Assembly (NCBI GenBank): GCA_003249215.1 | Contig: QKJR01000041.1 | Span: forward strand, 1-64,000 | Direction of reading: 5' to 3' | DNA: 64,000 nucleotides | From: Rhodobacterales bacterium | GTDB lineage: Bacteria; Pseudomonadota; Alphaproteobacteria; Rhodobacterales; Rhodobacteraceae | Shown: piece after piece, positions 42,266-50,987 of the stretch | Position numbering within the stretch: position 1 is the first letter of the stretch | Layout: each line of letters starts with the position of its first letter | Made by a program: the position numbers and the translations under genes | Notes under the pieces: generated by a model | Seen by the model: only the letters and a program-made list of their open reading frames with translations | The model's database searches: none | What the model was told of the DNA's origin: nothing

Positions 42266-42937
42266 ATGACAGGGTTAATTATACACCAAAGCGGCGGGGT
42301 TGTGTTGCTCGGCGGTGGTGCCGTAGCGGAAGCCGACGTTCACGCCGCATTGACAATCGCGCCGGTTCTCGTGGCTGCGGACGGCGGCGGTGACCGCGCG
42401 CTCGCCATGGGGCTCGTGCCCGATGCGGTGATCGGCGACATGGACAGCCTCTCGGCCGAGGGGCGGGCAGCATTGGGCTCGCGCGTCCATGAGATCGCCG
42501 AACAGGACAGCACCGATTTCGGCAAATGCCTGATGCATGTGGCGGCCGATTTCTATCTCGGGCTCGGCTTCACGGGGCTGCGGCTCGATCATACGCTCGC
42601 CACGCTCGCCTATGTCGCGGCGCGGCCCGATCTGCGGGTGATCCTGCTGGCTGAGGAAGAGGTGATCTTTCGCGCGCCCGCGCGGCTCGATCTCGATCTG
42701 CCTTTGGGGATGCGGTTCTCGCTGTTTCCCTTCGGCACGGTGACCGGCCGCTCCGAGGGGCTGCGCTGGCCGATCGCGGGGATCACCTTCACGCCCTCGG
42801 GCCGGGTCGGCACCTCGAACGAGGTTTCGGGGCCGGTCACGCTCGAGATCGAGGGGCCGATGCTGGTGATGGTGCCGCGTGCGGCGCTCAGCGCGGTTCT
42901 GGATGCACTGCTGCCAGCCGGGTCCGCCGGGCCGTGA
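42266..42937 (+). CDS. Thiamine pyrophosphokinase
   Basis: VAADGGGDRALAMGLVPDAVIGDMDSLSAEGRAAL, EQDSTDFGKCLMH, GFTGLRLDHTLATL. Confidence 0.9.
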   Translation: MTGLIIHQSGGVVLLGGGAVAEADVHAALTIAPVLVAADGGGDRALAMGLVPDAVIGDMDSLSAEGRAALGSRVHEIAEQDSTDFGKCLMHVAADFYLGLGFTGLRLDHTLATLAYVAARPDLRVILLAEEEVIFRAPARLDLDLPLGMRFSLFPFGTVTGRSEGLRWPIAGITFTPSGRVGTSNEVSGPVTLEIEGPMLVMVPRAALSAVLDALLPAGSAGP

Positions 42938-43841
42938 CGCGCTCGCGGTGGATGATGTAGAGCCCCGAACTCGCGATGATCGCGACCCCGATCCAGGTCA
43001 GCCAGTTCGGGAAATCACCGAAGACGAGATAGCCGAACAAGGTCGCCGTCAGCATCTCGAAGTAATGGATCGGCGCGAGCGTGGCGGAGGGGGCGAATTT
43101 CAGCGCATAGGTCATCGACATGTGGCTGATCGTGGCGGCAAGGCCCACGCCGAAGCACCAGAGCCAGAAGATCCCCTCGGGCGCGGCGAGCCGGATCTCT
43201 GGGCTGCCCATGGCGCCGCCGATCAGCAGCACGGGCAGGCAGAGCGCCGCGGCAATCACCGCGGTATGGAACTGCATCGTCACCGGATGGGTCAGCCGCG
43301 AGAGCGCGCGGGTGATCAGGATATAAAGTGCGAAGCTCACCGCCGTGCCCACCGGGAAAAGCGCGATGGCGCCGAAATGGGTGAAGGAGGGCTGGATCAC
43401 GAAGAGGGCGCCGATGAAGCCCACGGTGGCGGCCCCGAGCCGGCGCGGCCCGACCTCCTCCTTGAGCACGAAATGCCCGATCAGCAGGATCACGAAGGGC
43501 TCGACGAAGGCGATGGCGAGCGCATCGGCGATCGGCATCACCTGCACCGCGGCCACGAAGCAATAGGTGGCGAGGATCGAGACCGCCGCCCGCGCCGTGG
43601 TCAGAATCAGCGCCCGCCCCGAGAGCCGCCAGCCGAGCCCCATCAGTGCCACGATCGGCGCCATGAGCGCACCCTGCACGACGAAGCGGCCGAGCGTGAC
43701 GGTGCCCACCGGCACCGCCTGGGCTGCGAGTTTCGAGGCCACGTCGATCAGCGGGGCAATCGTGCAGAAGCCGAGCATCAGCGCGATGCCGAGGATGATG
43801 CGGTCGGTGCCGGGCGCGGTGGGCGGGGTCTTGGTGCTCAT
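42888..43841 (-). CDS. EamA/DMT-family transporter
   Basis: 10 TM-like segments with two EamA repeats; APIHYFEMLTATLFGYLVFGDFPNWLTWIGVAIIASSGLYIIHRE. Confidence 0.9.
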   Translation of the reverse strand: MSTKTPPTAPGTDRIILGIALMLGFCTIAPLIDVASKLAAQAVPVGTVTLGRFVVQGALMAPIVALMGLGWRLSGRALILTTARAAVSILATYCFVAAVQVMPIADALAIAFVEPFVILLIGHFVLKEEVGPRRLGAATVGFIGALFVIQPSFTHFGAIALFPVGTAVSFALYILITRALSRLTHPVTMQFHTAVIAAALCLPVLLIGGAMGSPEIRLAAPEGIFWLWCFGVGLAATISHMSMTYALKFAPSATLAPIHYFEMLTATLFGYLVFGDFPNWLTWIGVAIIASSGLYIIHRERVTARRTRLAAVHPEPR

Positions 43842-43992
43842 GCCTGCGGGCTACCGCGCGCCCCGCGCGCCGTCCATCCCGAAAGCGACGCCGGATGCGA
43901 CATGCCCGGGGCCGGGCGGGCTGCGGCGGGCTTGATGCGGCGGGCGGGGCGGGCTATCCCCTGCGCGAGACAATCCCGAGCAGGAGAGAGCC

Positions 43993-44241
43993 ATGAGCGA
44001 TGCCGCCTATTCCGTCGCCGCCGACGAGCTGAAACAGTTCATCGAGCAATACGAACATCTCGAAGCCGAGAAGAAGGACATCACCGAACAGCAAAAGGAC
44101 GTCATGTCCGAGGCCAAGGCCCGTGGCTATGACACCAAGGTGATGAAGAAGATCATCGCGATGCGCAAACGCGACAAGAACGATCTGGCCGAGGAGGAGG
44201 CCATCATGGATATCTACAAGGCCGCGCTCGGCATGATCTGA
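43993..44241 (+). CDS. gapR: GapR / DUF2312 DNA-binding protein
   Basis: AADELKQFIEQYEHLEAEKKDITEQQKDVMSEAKARGYDTKVMKKIIAMRKRDKNDLAEEEAIMDIYKAALGM, the classic DUF2312 sequence. Confidence 0.92.
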   Translation: MSDAAYSVAADELKQFIEQYEHLEAEKKDITEQQKDVMSEAKARGYDTKVMKKIIAMRKRDKNDLAEEEAIMDIYKAALGMI

Positions 44242-44426
44242 GCCGCAGGAGGGCGCGGTCCGGCCGCGCCACTTTGGTGCCTTAGGCGCCGGCATCGGAC
44301 GGGCAGGGAGGCGATGCCCCTCTGGCTCCCCGCCCGATCTGTTCGCCCGGCACCCTGCCAGTCCTATCCCGCCAGTCCTTCACGGCACGATGGCGCTTCG
44401 CCTCGACAGGCGGCGCCGCTTTTGCC

Positions 44427-44485
44427 TTCAACCTGATGAAAATATCCCGGGGGTGAGGGCGAAGCCCGAGGGGGCAGAGCCCCCT
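44427..44485 (+). repeat. Dispersed intergenic element, single (copy F)
   Basis: TTCAACCTGATGAAAATATCCCGGGGG then GGGGGCAGAGCCCCC. Confidence 0.95.
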
Positions 44486-44506
44486 GTCTTCGCAACGGCC
44501 CCCGCC

Positions 44507-45400
44507 TCAGGGCGCGATGAACTCGACGCCCTCCATCGCTGCGATCTCGGCGACGTCTTCTTCATAGGCGGCGGTGATCTCCTCGATCAGCGCCTCGGTC
44601 CAGCCGGGCAGGGCGATCTCGACCTCGAGCGTCTCGGGGCGGGCGAATTTGCCCAAGAACGCGCTCACCACCTTGCGGCGCTGAGTGATCGACTGCGGCG
44701 GATGGCTCTTGAAATAGCTGCGCAGCCGGATCAGGCCCTCGCGGCTCATGATCTGGGCGATCAGCGCATCCTCGCCCGCAAGCGCGACCTCGGGGGCGAT
44801 CCCGCCCATCCGGCGCAGCACCTCGGGCCAGATCAGCGGCAGATCCTCGTTGCACCAGATCACCAGCGGCCGCCCCTCGGCCGCCTCGACCATCTTGCGC
44901 ACGACCGGCGCCCAGCGCAGATCGCGCGGGTCGCGCCCGCACATCATCTTCTCGTAATCTACACCCTTCTGGCGCGCCTCGAGCGCGGGGATCAGCGTGG
45001 CGGGATTGATCAGCGCCATGTGGAACTCGACCGCGGCCTGCGGGAAGAGATTGGCGAGCGGCGCGAGCTTGCCGCCCGCCATCGTGTAGAAGCCGCGGTC
45101 GCTGATCACCCGCGCGGGCACGCAGAGGAAGAAGTCATGGCTGAAGACGATCCGGTGCAGGTGGTCGTCATCGGTGCAGGCGGCAAGGATCGTGTCCTGC
45201 GTTGCCTGATCGGCCGGATCGCCGCGCAGCGCCAGAAGCGCGTCGCGCAGCACGAGGCGATAGCGGTTCGGGGCGGGCACTGCGATATGGCCCGCGGCCA
45301 GCACATCAGGATTGTCCGCGAGGGTCCGGATCAACCGGTCCTCGTCGGTGGAATGCGCCCCGAGATGAAATACGACCTGCATCGGTTCTTGTCCTGCCAT
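44507..45400 (-). CDS. Uncharacterised protein, sulfotransferase-like N-terminus
   Basis: MQVVFHLGAHSTDEDRLIRTLADNPDVLAAGHIAVPAPNRYRLVLRDALLALRG; long open frame, alternative start 45382. Confidence 0.7.
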   Translation of the reverse strand: MAGQEPMQVVFHLGAHSTDEDRLIRTLADNPDVLAAGHIAVPAPNRYRLVLRDALLALRGDPADQATQDTILAACTDDDHLHRIVFSHDFFLCVPARVISDRGFYTMAGGKLAPLANLFPQAAVEFHMALINPATLIPALEARQKGVDYEKMMCGRDPRDLRWAPVVRKMVEAAEGRPLVIWCNEDLPLIWPEVLRRMGGIAPEVALAGEDALIAQIMSREGLIRLRSYFKSHPPQSITQRRKVVSAFLGKFARPETLEVEIALPGWTEALIEEITAAYEEDVAEIAAMEGVEFIAP

Positions 45401-45461
45401 TGACGTCAATCTAGCGGCGCTTTTCTGGACAGGCAAACCGGTTTCGGTATAAGCCCGGCGC

Positions 45462-47258
45462 ATGGTAACTGATCATAAGACTCGGATAATGGCACAGCCC
45501 TCCGGCCTCTCCTCTGGCGCCCCGCCAGCCATGACCCCGGCCCCGGCCCCGGCCCCGGCCCCGGCCCCGGCCCCGACACCGGGCGGCGCGGGGCCCCGGG
45601 CCCCCACCGGGCGGCGCGAGGGCCTGCGCGAGAGCGGATCGGGGCTCTGGTCGGCGGGGGCGGTGGCAATCGCGGGGTTGATCGCATTGCCGATCCTCGC
45701 GGTGATCTGGGTCGCGCTGAACCCGACCGAGAATATCTGGCCGCATCTGCTTTCGACGACACTGCCGCGCTATCTGGGCAATACCGCGCTTCTGGCCGGG
45801 GGCGTGGGGGTGCTGGTGGCGGCGATGGGCACCGGGGCTGCCTGGATGGTCGCGATGTACCGCTTTCCCGGCTCGGCCTGGTTCGAATGGCTGCTGCTGC
45901 TGCCGCTCGCGATCCCGGCCTATATCGGTGCCTATGCGCTCGTCGATTTCCTCGATTATTCCGGCCCCCTGCAGGTCGCCCTGCGCGAGAGCTTCGGCTG
46001 GGCCTCGGCGCGCGACTATTGGTTTCCGCCGGTGCGCTCGCGCGGTGCCGCCATTCTGGTGCTGGCCTCGGCCTTCTATCCTTACGTCTATCTGCTCGCC
46101 CGCGCGGCCTTCCGCGAGCAATCGGGCGGCAGCTACGAGGTGGCGCGCGCGCTCGGCGCGGGGCCTATCGGGCTCTTCTTCCGGGTGGGCCTGCCGCTTG
46201 CGCGCCCCGCGATCGCCGCCGGCGCCGCCATCGCGATGATGGAGACCGTGGCCGATTTCGGCGTGGTCGATTATTTCGGCGTCCAGACCCTCACCACCGG
46301 CATTTTCACCACCTGGCTCGAGGCGGGCAATGCCGGCGGCGCGGCGCAGATCGCGCTCGTCATCCTCGGTGTCGTCCTCGTGCTGCTGGCCTATGAGAAA
46401 CGCTCGCGCCGCCATTCGCGCTATTACCAATCCGCCCGTCAGCCGCGCCCGATCCTGCGCACGCGGCTCGAGGGTGCGGCGGGCTGGTTTGCGAGCGCCC
46501 TCTGCGCCGTGCCCTTCACGCTCGGGTTTCTGTTGCCAGTGGCGGTGATCACGCGCCAGGCGCTCGCCAATCCCGAGGCCTGGTTCGGCCCGGGCCTCGG
46601 CCGCGCGCTCGTCCATACGCTGAGCGTGGGGGGGGCGACGGCGCTCGTCACCGTGGCGGCGGCGCTCTTCATGGTCTACGGCGTGCGGATGACCGGGCGG
46701 CGGCTGCCGCGGCTCGTGCTGCCGATCACCACGCTCGGCTATGCCGCGCCGGGCGCGGTGCTGGCGGTGGGGATCCTCTTGCCGCTTGCCGCGCTTGATC
46801 ATGCGGTGGCGGATGCGATCTGGGGGCTGACCGGCTGGGATCCGGGGCTGATGCTGACCGGGACCGGCTTTGCCATCGTGCTCGCGCAGGTCGTGCGGTT
46901 CTTCGTGCTGGCGCAATCGGCCGCCGATACCGCTTTTGGCCGGGTCTCGCCCTCGCTGCCGATGGCGGCGCGCTCGCTCGGGCGCTCGGCCGGGGGCGTG
47001 CTGCGCGAGGTCTATCTGCCGCTGATGCGCGGCTCGGTCGCCTCGGCGCTTTTGATGGTCTTTGTCGAGAGCGTGAAGGAACTGCCCGCGACGATGCTTC
47101 TGCGGCCCTTCAACTATGAGACGCTCGCCACGCGCGTGCATGAAAAGGCGAGCCTCGAGAACCTCGGAGATGCGGCGCCCGCGGCCCTTCTGGTGATGGC
47201 GGTGGGGCTCGTGGCCACGCTGGTGCTCGCGCGGACCAATCTCGCCAAGCGGCTCTGA
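45462..47258 (+). CDS. Fe(III)-type ABC transporter permease (two-domain FbpB/ThiP-like)
   Basis: Two MetI-type EAA-like loops (YEVARALGAGPIGLFFRVGLPLARPAI; MAARSLGRSAGGVLREVYLPLMRGSVASALLMVFVESVKELPATMLLRPFNYETLATRV). Confidence 0.88.
   Translation: MVTDHKTRIMAQPSGLSSGAPPAMTPAPAPAPAPAPAPTPGGAGPRAPTGRREGLRESGSGLWSAGAVAIAGLIALPILAVIWVALNPTENIWPHLLSTTLPRYLGNTALLAGGVGVLVAAMGTGAAWMVAMYRFPGSAWFEWLLLLPLAIPAYIGAYALVDFLDYSGPLQVALRESFGWASARDYWFPPVRSRGAAILVLASAFYPYVYLLARAAFREQSGGSYEVARALGAGPIGLFFRVGLPLARPAIAAGAAIAMMETVADFGVVDYFGVQTLTTGIFTTWLEAGNAGGAAQIALVILGVVLVLLAYEKRSRRHSRYYQSARQPRPILRTRLEGAAGWFASALCAVPFTLGFLLPVAVITRQALANPEAWFGPGLGRALVHTLSVGGATALVTVAAALFMVYGVRMTGRRLPRLVLPITTLGYAAPGAVLAVGILLPLAALDHAVADAIWGLTGWDPGLMLTGTGFAIVLAQVVRFFVLAQSAADTAFGRVSPSLPMAARSLGRSAGGVLREVYLPLMRGSVASALLMVFVESVKELPATMLLRPFNYETLATRVHEKASLENLGDAAPAALLVMAVGLVATLVLARTNLAKRL
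45535..45575. repeat. Hexanucleotide tandem repeat (CCCCGG)x6 plus partial in the permease N-terminus
   Basis: Six perfect CCCCGG units from 45535 to 45570, then CCCCG; encodes (Pro-Ala)n. Confidence 0.95.
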
Positions 47259-47316
47259 GCGACCGGACGGCTGAGGCGCTTGCGCGGCGCAGGCGGCGAT
47301 TGTAAGGGGGAAGGGC

Positions 47317-47392
47317 GCCGGCGTAGCTCAGTTGGTAGAGCGTCTGATTTGTAATCAGGGGGTCGGGGGTTCGAGTCCCTCCGCCGGCACCA
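47317..47392 (+). tRNA. tRNA-Thr (anticodon TGT)
   Basis: GCCGGCG-TA-GCTCAGTTGGTAGAGC-G-TCTGA-TTTGTAA-TCAGG-...-GGTTCGAGTCC-CGCCGGC-A-CCA: 7-bp acceptor stem, canonical T loop, encoded CCA. Confidence 0.97.
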
Positions 47393-47447
47393 GATCTCCC
47401 GTTGTCCCGACCTCGCTTCCCCCACGCCTGCCGTGGCGCGAGCCCGC

Positions 47448-48206
47448 TCAGGTCAGGACCCGGCGCAGCCCCGCCTGCACCTTGAGAAGCGCCGGCAGAT
47501 AGAGCGCGACCAGATCCTCGGCGCTGCCCTGCACCGCGGCGACCCCGGTATTGAGCGCGCCGACCACCTGACCGCGCGCGGAGATCAGCGGCACCGCGAC
47601 CGAGCGCAGGCCGATCTCGACCTCCTGGTCGATCAGCGCGTAACCCTCAGTGCGCACCTGCGCGAGGCGGCCCATGATCTCTTCGGGGTCGGTCAGGCTG
47701 AAGGCGGTGCGCGGGCTGAGGTCCGAGCGGTCGATCAGCGCGCGGGCCTCATGCTCGGGCAGCGCCGCGAGCAGCACCCGCCCCATCGAGGTGCAATGCG
47801 CCGGCAGCCGCGAGCCGGGCATCAGGCCGATCGACATCACCCGCCGCTGCGCCGCGCGCGCCAGATAGACGATTTCGGTCTCGTCGAGGATCGAGACCGA
47901 GGTCGATTGCCCGATCTGATCGGAGAGCTGATCGAGCCAGGGCTGCACGAGCTGCGCGAGCGGCAGCGCCGCGAGCGCCCCCATGCCAAGCCGCAGCACC
48001 CGCGGCGTGAGGGTGAAGAACTTGCCATCGTAATCGGCATAGCCCCCCTCGTGCAGGGTCAAGAGACAGCGCCGCGCGGTGGCGCGGTCGAGGCCGGTGA
48101 TCTCGCTCACCTCGGCGATGCTGAGTCGCGGGCGGTCCGCGCGAAAGGCCTCGATCACGCTCAGACCCTTGAGCATCGAGGCGATGATATCGGTCTTGTT
48201 CGCCAT
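47448..48206 (-). CDS. IclR-family regulator (PcaR/PobR-like)
   Basis: SMLKGLSVIEAFRADRPRLSIAEVSEITGLDRATARRCLLTLHEGGYADYDGKFFTLTPRVLRLG; divergent from pcaIJF. Confidence 0.88.
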   Translation of the reverse strand: MANKTDIIASMLKGLSVIEAFRADRPRLSIAEVSEITGLDRATARRCLLTLHEGGYADYDGKFFTLTPRVLRLGMGALAALPLAQLVQPWLDQLSDQIGQSTSVSILDETEIVYLARAAQRRVMSIGLMPGSRLPAHCTSMGRVLLAALPEHEARALIDRSDLSPRTAFSLTDPEEIMGRLAQVRTEGYALIDQEVEIGLRSVAVPLISARGQVVGALNTGVAAVQGSAEDLVALYLPALLKVQAGLRRVLT

Positions 48207-48252
48207 GCGCACAGGAATTTCAACATTCCGAACAAATGTCAACATGCGCACA
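48204..48252. promoter_or_regulatory. Candidate IclR operator region with direct and inverted repeats
   Basis: CATGCGCACA at 48204-48213 and 48243-48252; TCAACAT at 48220-48226 and 48239-48245; GGAAT-N6-ATTCC at 48214-48229. Confidence 0.55.
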
Positions 48253-48312
48253 AATTCCCTTCGCCTCGGGGCGGGCCGGGCCTAGGGTCCGCGTCAGCAT
48301 TTGGAGGAGTCC

Positions 48313-49047
48313 ATGGACAAACGCATCCCAACATTGGCCGAGGCCGTCGCCGGCATCGCAGACGGCGCCACGGTGATGATCGGCGGCTTCGGCGGATCGG
48401 GCGCGCCGATCGAACTGATCCACGCGCTGATCGACCGCTTTCTCGCCACCGGCAGCCCGAAGAACCTGACCGTCATCAACAACAACGCGGGCAACGGTCA
48501 CGTGGGCATCGCCGCCCTGATCGAACAGGGCATGGTCGCGAAGATGATCTGTTCTTTCCCGCGCTCGGCCGATCCCAAGGTCTTCACCGACCTCTATCTC
48601 GCGGGCAAGATCGAACTCGAGCTGGTGCCGCAGGGCACTTTGGCCGAGCGCATCCGCGCGGGTGGCGCGGGCATCCCGGCTTTTTACACGCCGACGAGCT
48701 ATGGCACCGATCTGGCGAAGGGCAAGCCGGTCGAGACCTTCGACGGCCGGCCTTACGTGCAGGAGCGCTGGCTCAAGGCCGATCACGCGCTGCTCAAGGC
48801 GGAACTCGGCGATCACTATGGCAACCTGACCTATCGGATGGCCGCGCGGAACTTCAACCCGCTGATGGCGATGGCCGCGGCGAACACGATCGTGCAGGTG
48901 AGCCATGCGGTCGAACCCGGCGGCATCGAGCCCGAACAGGTGATCACCCCCGGCATCTTCGTGCAGGGCATCGTCGAAGTGCCCCACCCCGCGCAGGAAG
49001 AAGAGCTCAACCGCGCCGATGCGCATTACCCGGAGGTCGCCCAATGA
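48313..49047 (+). CDS. pcaI: 3-oxoadipate CoA-transferase subunit A
   Basis: GATVMIGGFGGSGAPIELIHALIDRFLATGSPKNLTVINNNAGNG. Confidence 0.93.
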   Translation: MDKRIPTLAEAVAGIADGATVMIGGFGGSGAPIELIHALIDRFLATGSPKNLTVINNNAGNGHVGIAALIEQGMVAKMICSFPRSADPKVFTDLYLAGKIELELVPQGTLAERIRAGGAGIPAFYTPTSYGTDLAKGKPVETFDGRPYVQERWLKADHALLKAELGDHYGNLTYRMAARNFNPLMAMAAANTIVQVSHAVEPGGIEPEQVITPGIFVQGIVEVPHPAQEEELNRADAHYPEVAQ

Positions 49048-49715
49048 CCGACAAACTGAGCAATGCGCAGATCGCCTGGCGTGCCGCGCAGGACATTGCC
49101 GATGGCGCCTATGTCAACCTCGGGATCGGCTTTCCCGAGATGGTCGCGAAATTCCAGCCGCCCGGCCGCGAGGCGGTCTTCCACACCGAGAACGGCGTTC
49201 TGGGCTTCGGCGAGGCGCCGAAACCGGGCGAAGAGGACTGGGATCTGATCAACGCCGGCAAGAAGGCGATCACGCTGAAGCCCGGGTCCGCCTTCTTCCA
49301 CCATGCCGACAGCTTCGCGATGGTGCGCGGCGGGCATCTCGATGTGGCGATCCTCGGCGCCTATCAGGTCGCGCAGAACGGCGACCTCGCGAACTGGTCG
49401 ACGGGCCCCAAGGGCGTTCCGGCCGTGGGCGGGGCGATGGATCTGGTGCATGGCGCGCGCCGTGTGGCGGTCATCACCGATCACGTCACCAAGGACGGCA
49501 AGCCGAAGCTCCTGGAGGCCTGCACTCTGCCGCTGACCGGGGTGGGGTGTGTCACGCGGGTCTATACCAGCCTTGCCGTGATCGACATCGAAGGCGGCAA
49601 GTTCGTGCTGCGCGAGAAACTGCCCTCGATCAGCTTCGATGAGCTGCAGGCGCTGACTGGCGCGACACTTCACCTCGATGGTCCTGTGGCCGATCTCATC
49701 GTTCCGGAGGTTTGA
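49044..49715 (+). CDS. pcaJ: 3-oxoadipate CoA-transferase subunit B
   Basis: IADGAYVNLGIGFPEMVAKFQPPGREAVFHTENGVLGFGEAP; ATGA overlap with pcaI. Confidence 0.93.
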   Translation: MTDKLSNAQIAWRAAQDIADGAYVNLGIGFPEMVAKFQPPGREAVFHTENGVLGFGEAPKPGEEDWDLINAGKKAITLKPGSAFFHHADSFAMVRGGHLDVAILGAYQVAQNGDLANWSTGPKGVPAVGGAMDLVHGARRVAVITDHVTKDGKPKLLEACTLPLTGVGCVTRVYTSLAVIDIEGGKFVLREKLPSISFDELQALTGATLHLDGPVADLIVPEV

Positions 49716-49716
49716 G

Positions 49717-50919
49717 ATGACCGAAGTCTATATCTGCGACTATATCCGCACCCCGATCGGCCGGTTCGGCGGCGCGCTCGCCATGGTGCGCGCCGACGAT
49801 CTCGGCGCGGTGCCGCTGCGTGCGCTGATGGCCCGCAACACCGGCGTCGATTGGGAGGCGGTCGATGACGTGATCTATGGCTGCGCCAACCAGGCGGGCG
49901 AGGACAACCGCAACGTGGCGCGGATGTCGCTTCTGCTCGCCGGGCTGCCGGTCACGGTCTCGGGCACCACGATGAACCGGCTTTGCGGCTCGGGGATGGA
50001 TGCGATCATCACCGCGGCCCGCGCGATCAAGGCGGGCGAGGCCGATCTGATGATCGCGGGCGGGGTCGAGAGCATGTCGCGCGCGCCCTTCGTCATGCCC
50101 AAGGCGGAAAGCGCCTTTTCGCGCGCAAACGAGGTGCATGACACCACCATCGGCTGGCGCTTCGTCAACCCGCTGATGAAGGCGCAATATGGCGTCGACA
50201 GCATGCCCGAGACCGGCGAGAACGTCGCCGAGGATTTCGCGATCTCGCGCGAGGATCAGGATGCCTTCGCGCTGCGCAGTCAGGCCAGGGCCTCGGAGGC
50301 GCAGGCCAACGGGCGCCTCGCGATGGAGATCACCCCGGTCGAGGTGCCCCAGCGCAAGGGCGATCCCAAGATCGTGGACCGCGACGAGCATCCGCGCGCG
50401 ACCACGATCGAGGCGCTGCAGGGGCTGAAGGGCTTCGTGAAGAAGGGCGGCACGATCACTGCGGGTAACTCTTCGGGGGTGAACGATGGCGCGGCGGCGC
50501 TGATCCTCGCTTCGGAAGAGGCGGTCAAGCGTCACGGCCTGACGCCCATCGCGCGGGTTCTGGGGGGCGCTGCCGCCGGGGTGCCGCCGCGGATCATGGG
50601 GATCGGCCCGGCACCGGCCTCGAAGAAGCTGATGGCGCGGCTCGGGCTCACGCAGGCCGATTTCGACGTGATCGAGCTCAATGAGGCCTTTGCCAGCCAA
50701 GGCCTTGCCACGCTGCGCGACCTCGGCATTGCGGACGACGACGCCCGGGTGAACCCGAACGGCGGCGCCATTTCGCTTGGCCATCCGCTTGGCATGTCGG
50801 GCGCGCGGATCACCGGCACGGCGGCGCTCGAACTGGTGAAGACCGGCGGAAAACGCTCGCTCTCGACGATGTGCATCGGCGTGGGGCAGGGGATCGCCGT
50901 CGCGCTCGAACGGGTCTGA
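49717..50919 (+). CDS. pcaF: 3-oxoadipyl-CoA thiolase
   Basis: EVYICDYIRTPIGRFGGALAMVRADDLGAVPL; MNRLCGSGMDAI; GGAISLGHPLGMSGARI. Confidence 0.95.
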   Translation: MTEVYICDYIRTPIGRFGGALAMVRADDLGAVPLRALMARNTGVDWEAVDDVIYGCANQAGEDNRNVARMSLLLAGLPVTVSGTTMNRLCGSGMDAIITAARAIKAGEADLMIAGGVESMSRAPFVMPKAESAFSRANEVHDTTIGWRFVNPLMKAQYGVDSMPETGENVAEDFAISREDQDAFALRSQARASEAQANGRLAMEITPVEVPQRKGDPKIVDRDEHPRATTIEALQGLKGFVKKGGTITAGNSSGVNDGAAALILASEEAVKRHGLTPIARVLGGAAAGVPPRIMGIGPAPASKKLMARLGLTQADFDVIELNEAFASQGLATLRDLGIADDDARVNPNGGAISLGHPLGMSGARITGTAALELVKTGGKRSLSTMCIGVGQGIAVALERV

Positions 50920-50941
50920 GCCTTCGGGCCCTGACATGAAA

Positions 50942-50971
50942 GCGCCCTGCCGCAGTGATGCGGCAGGGCGC
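50942..50971. terminator. Strong bidirectional hairpin between convergent pcaF and tautomerase operon
   Basis: GCGCCCTGCCGCA-GTGA-TGCGGCAGGGCGC, 13-bp perfect stem; followed by CTTTTG-type tract. Confidence 0.85.
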
Positions 50972-50987
50972 AGTCTTTTGGCGCGGC

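Noticed and set aside
47433-49715. 760-aa ORF fusing upstream sequence to pcaJ
   Set aside because: The first ~540 codons are antisense to the IclR gene or out of frame with pcaI; pcaJ starts at 49044.
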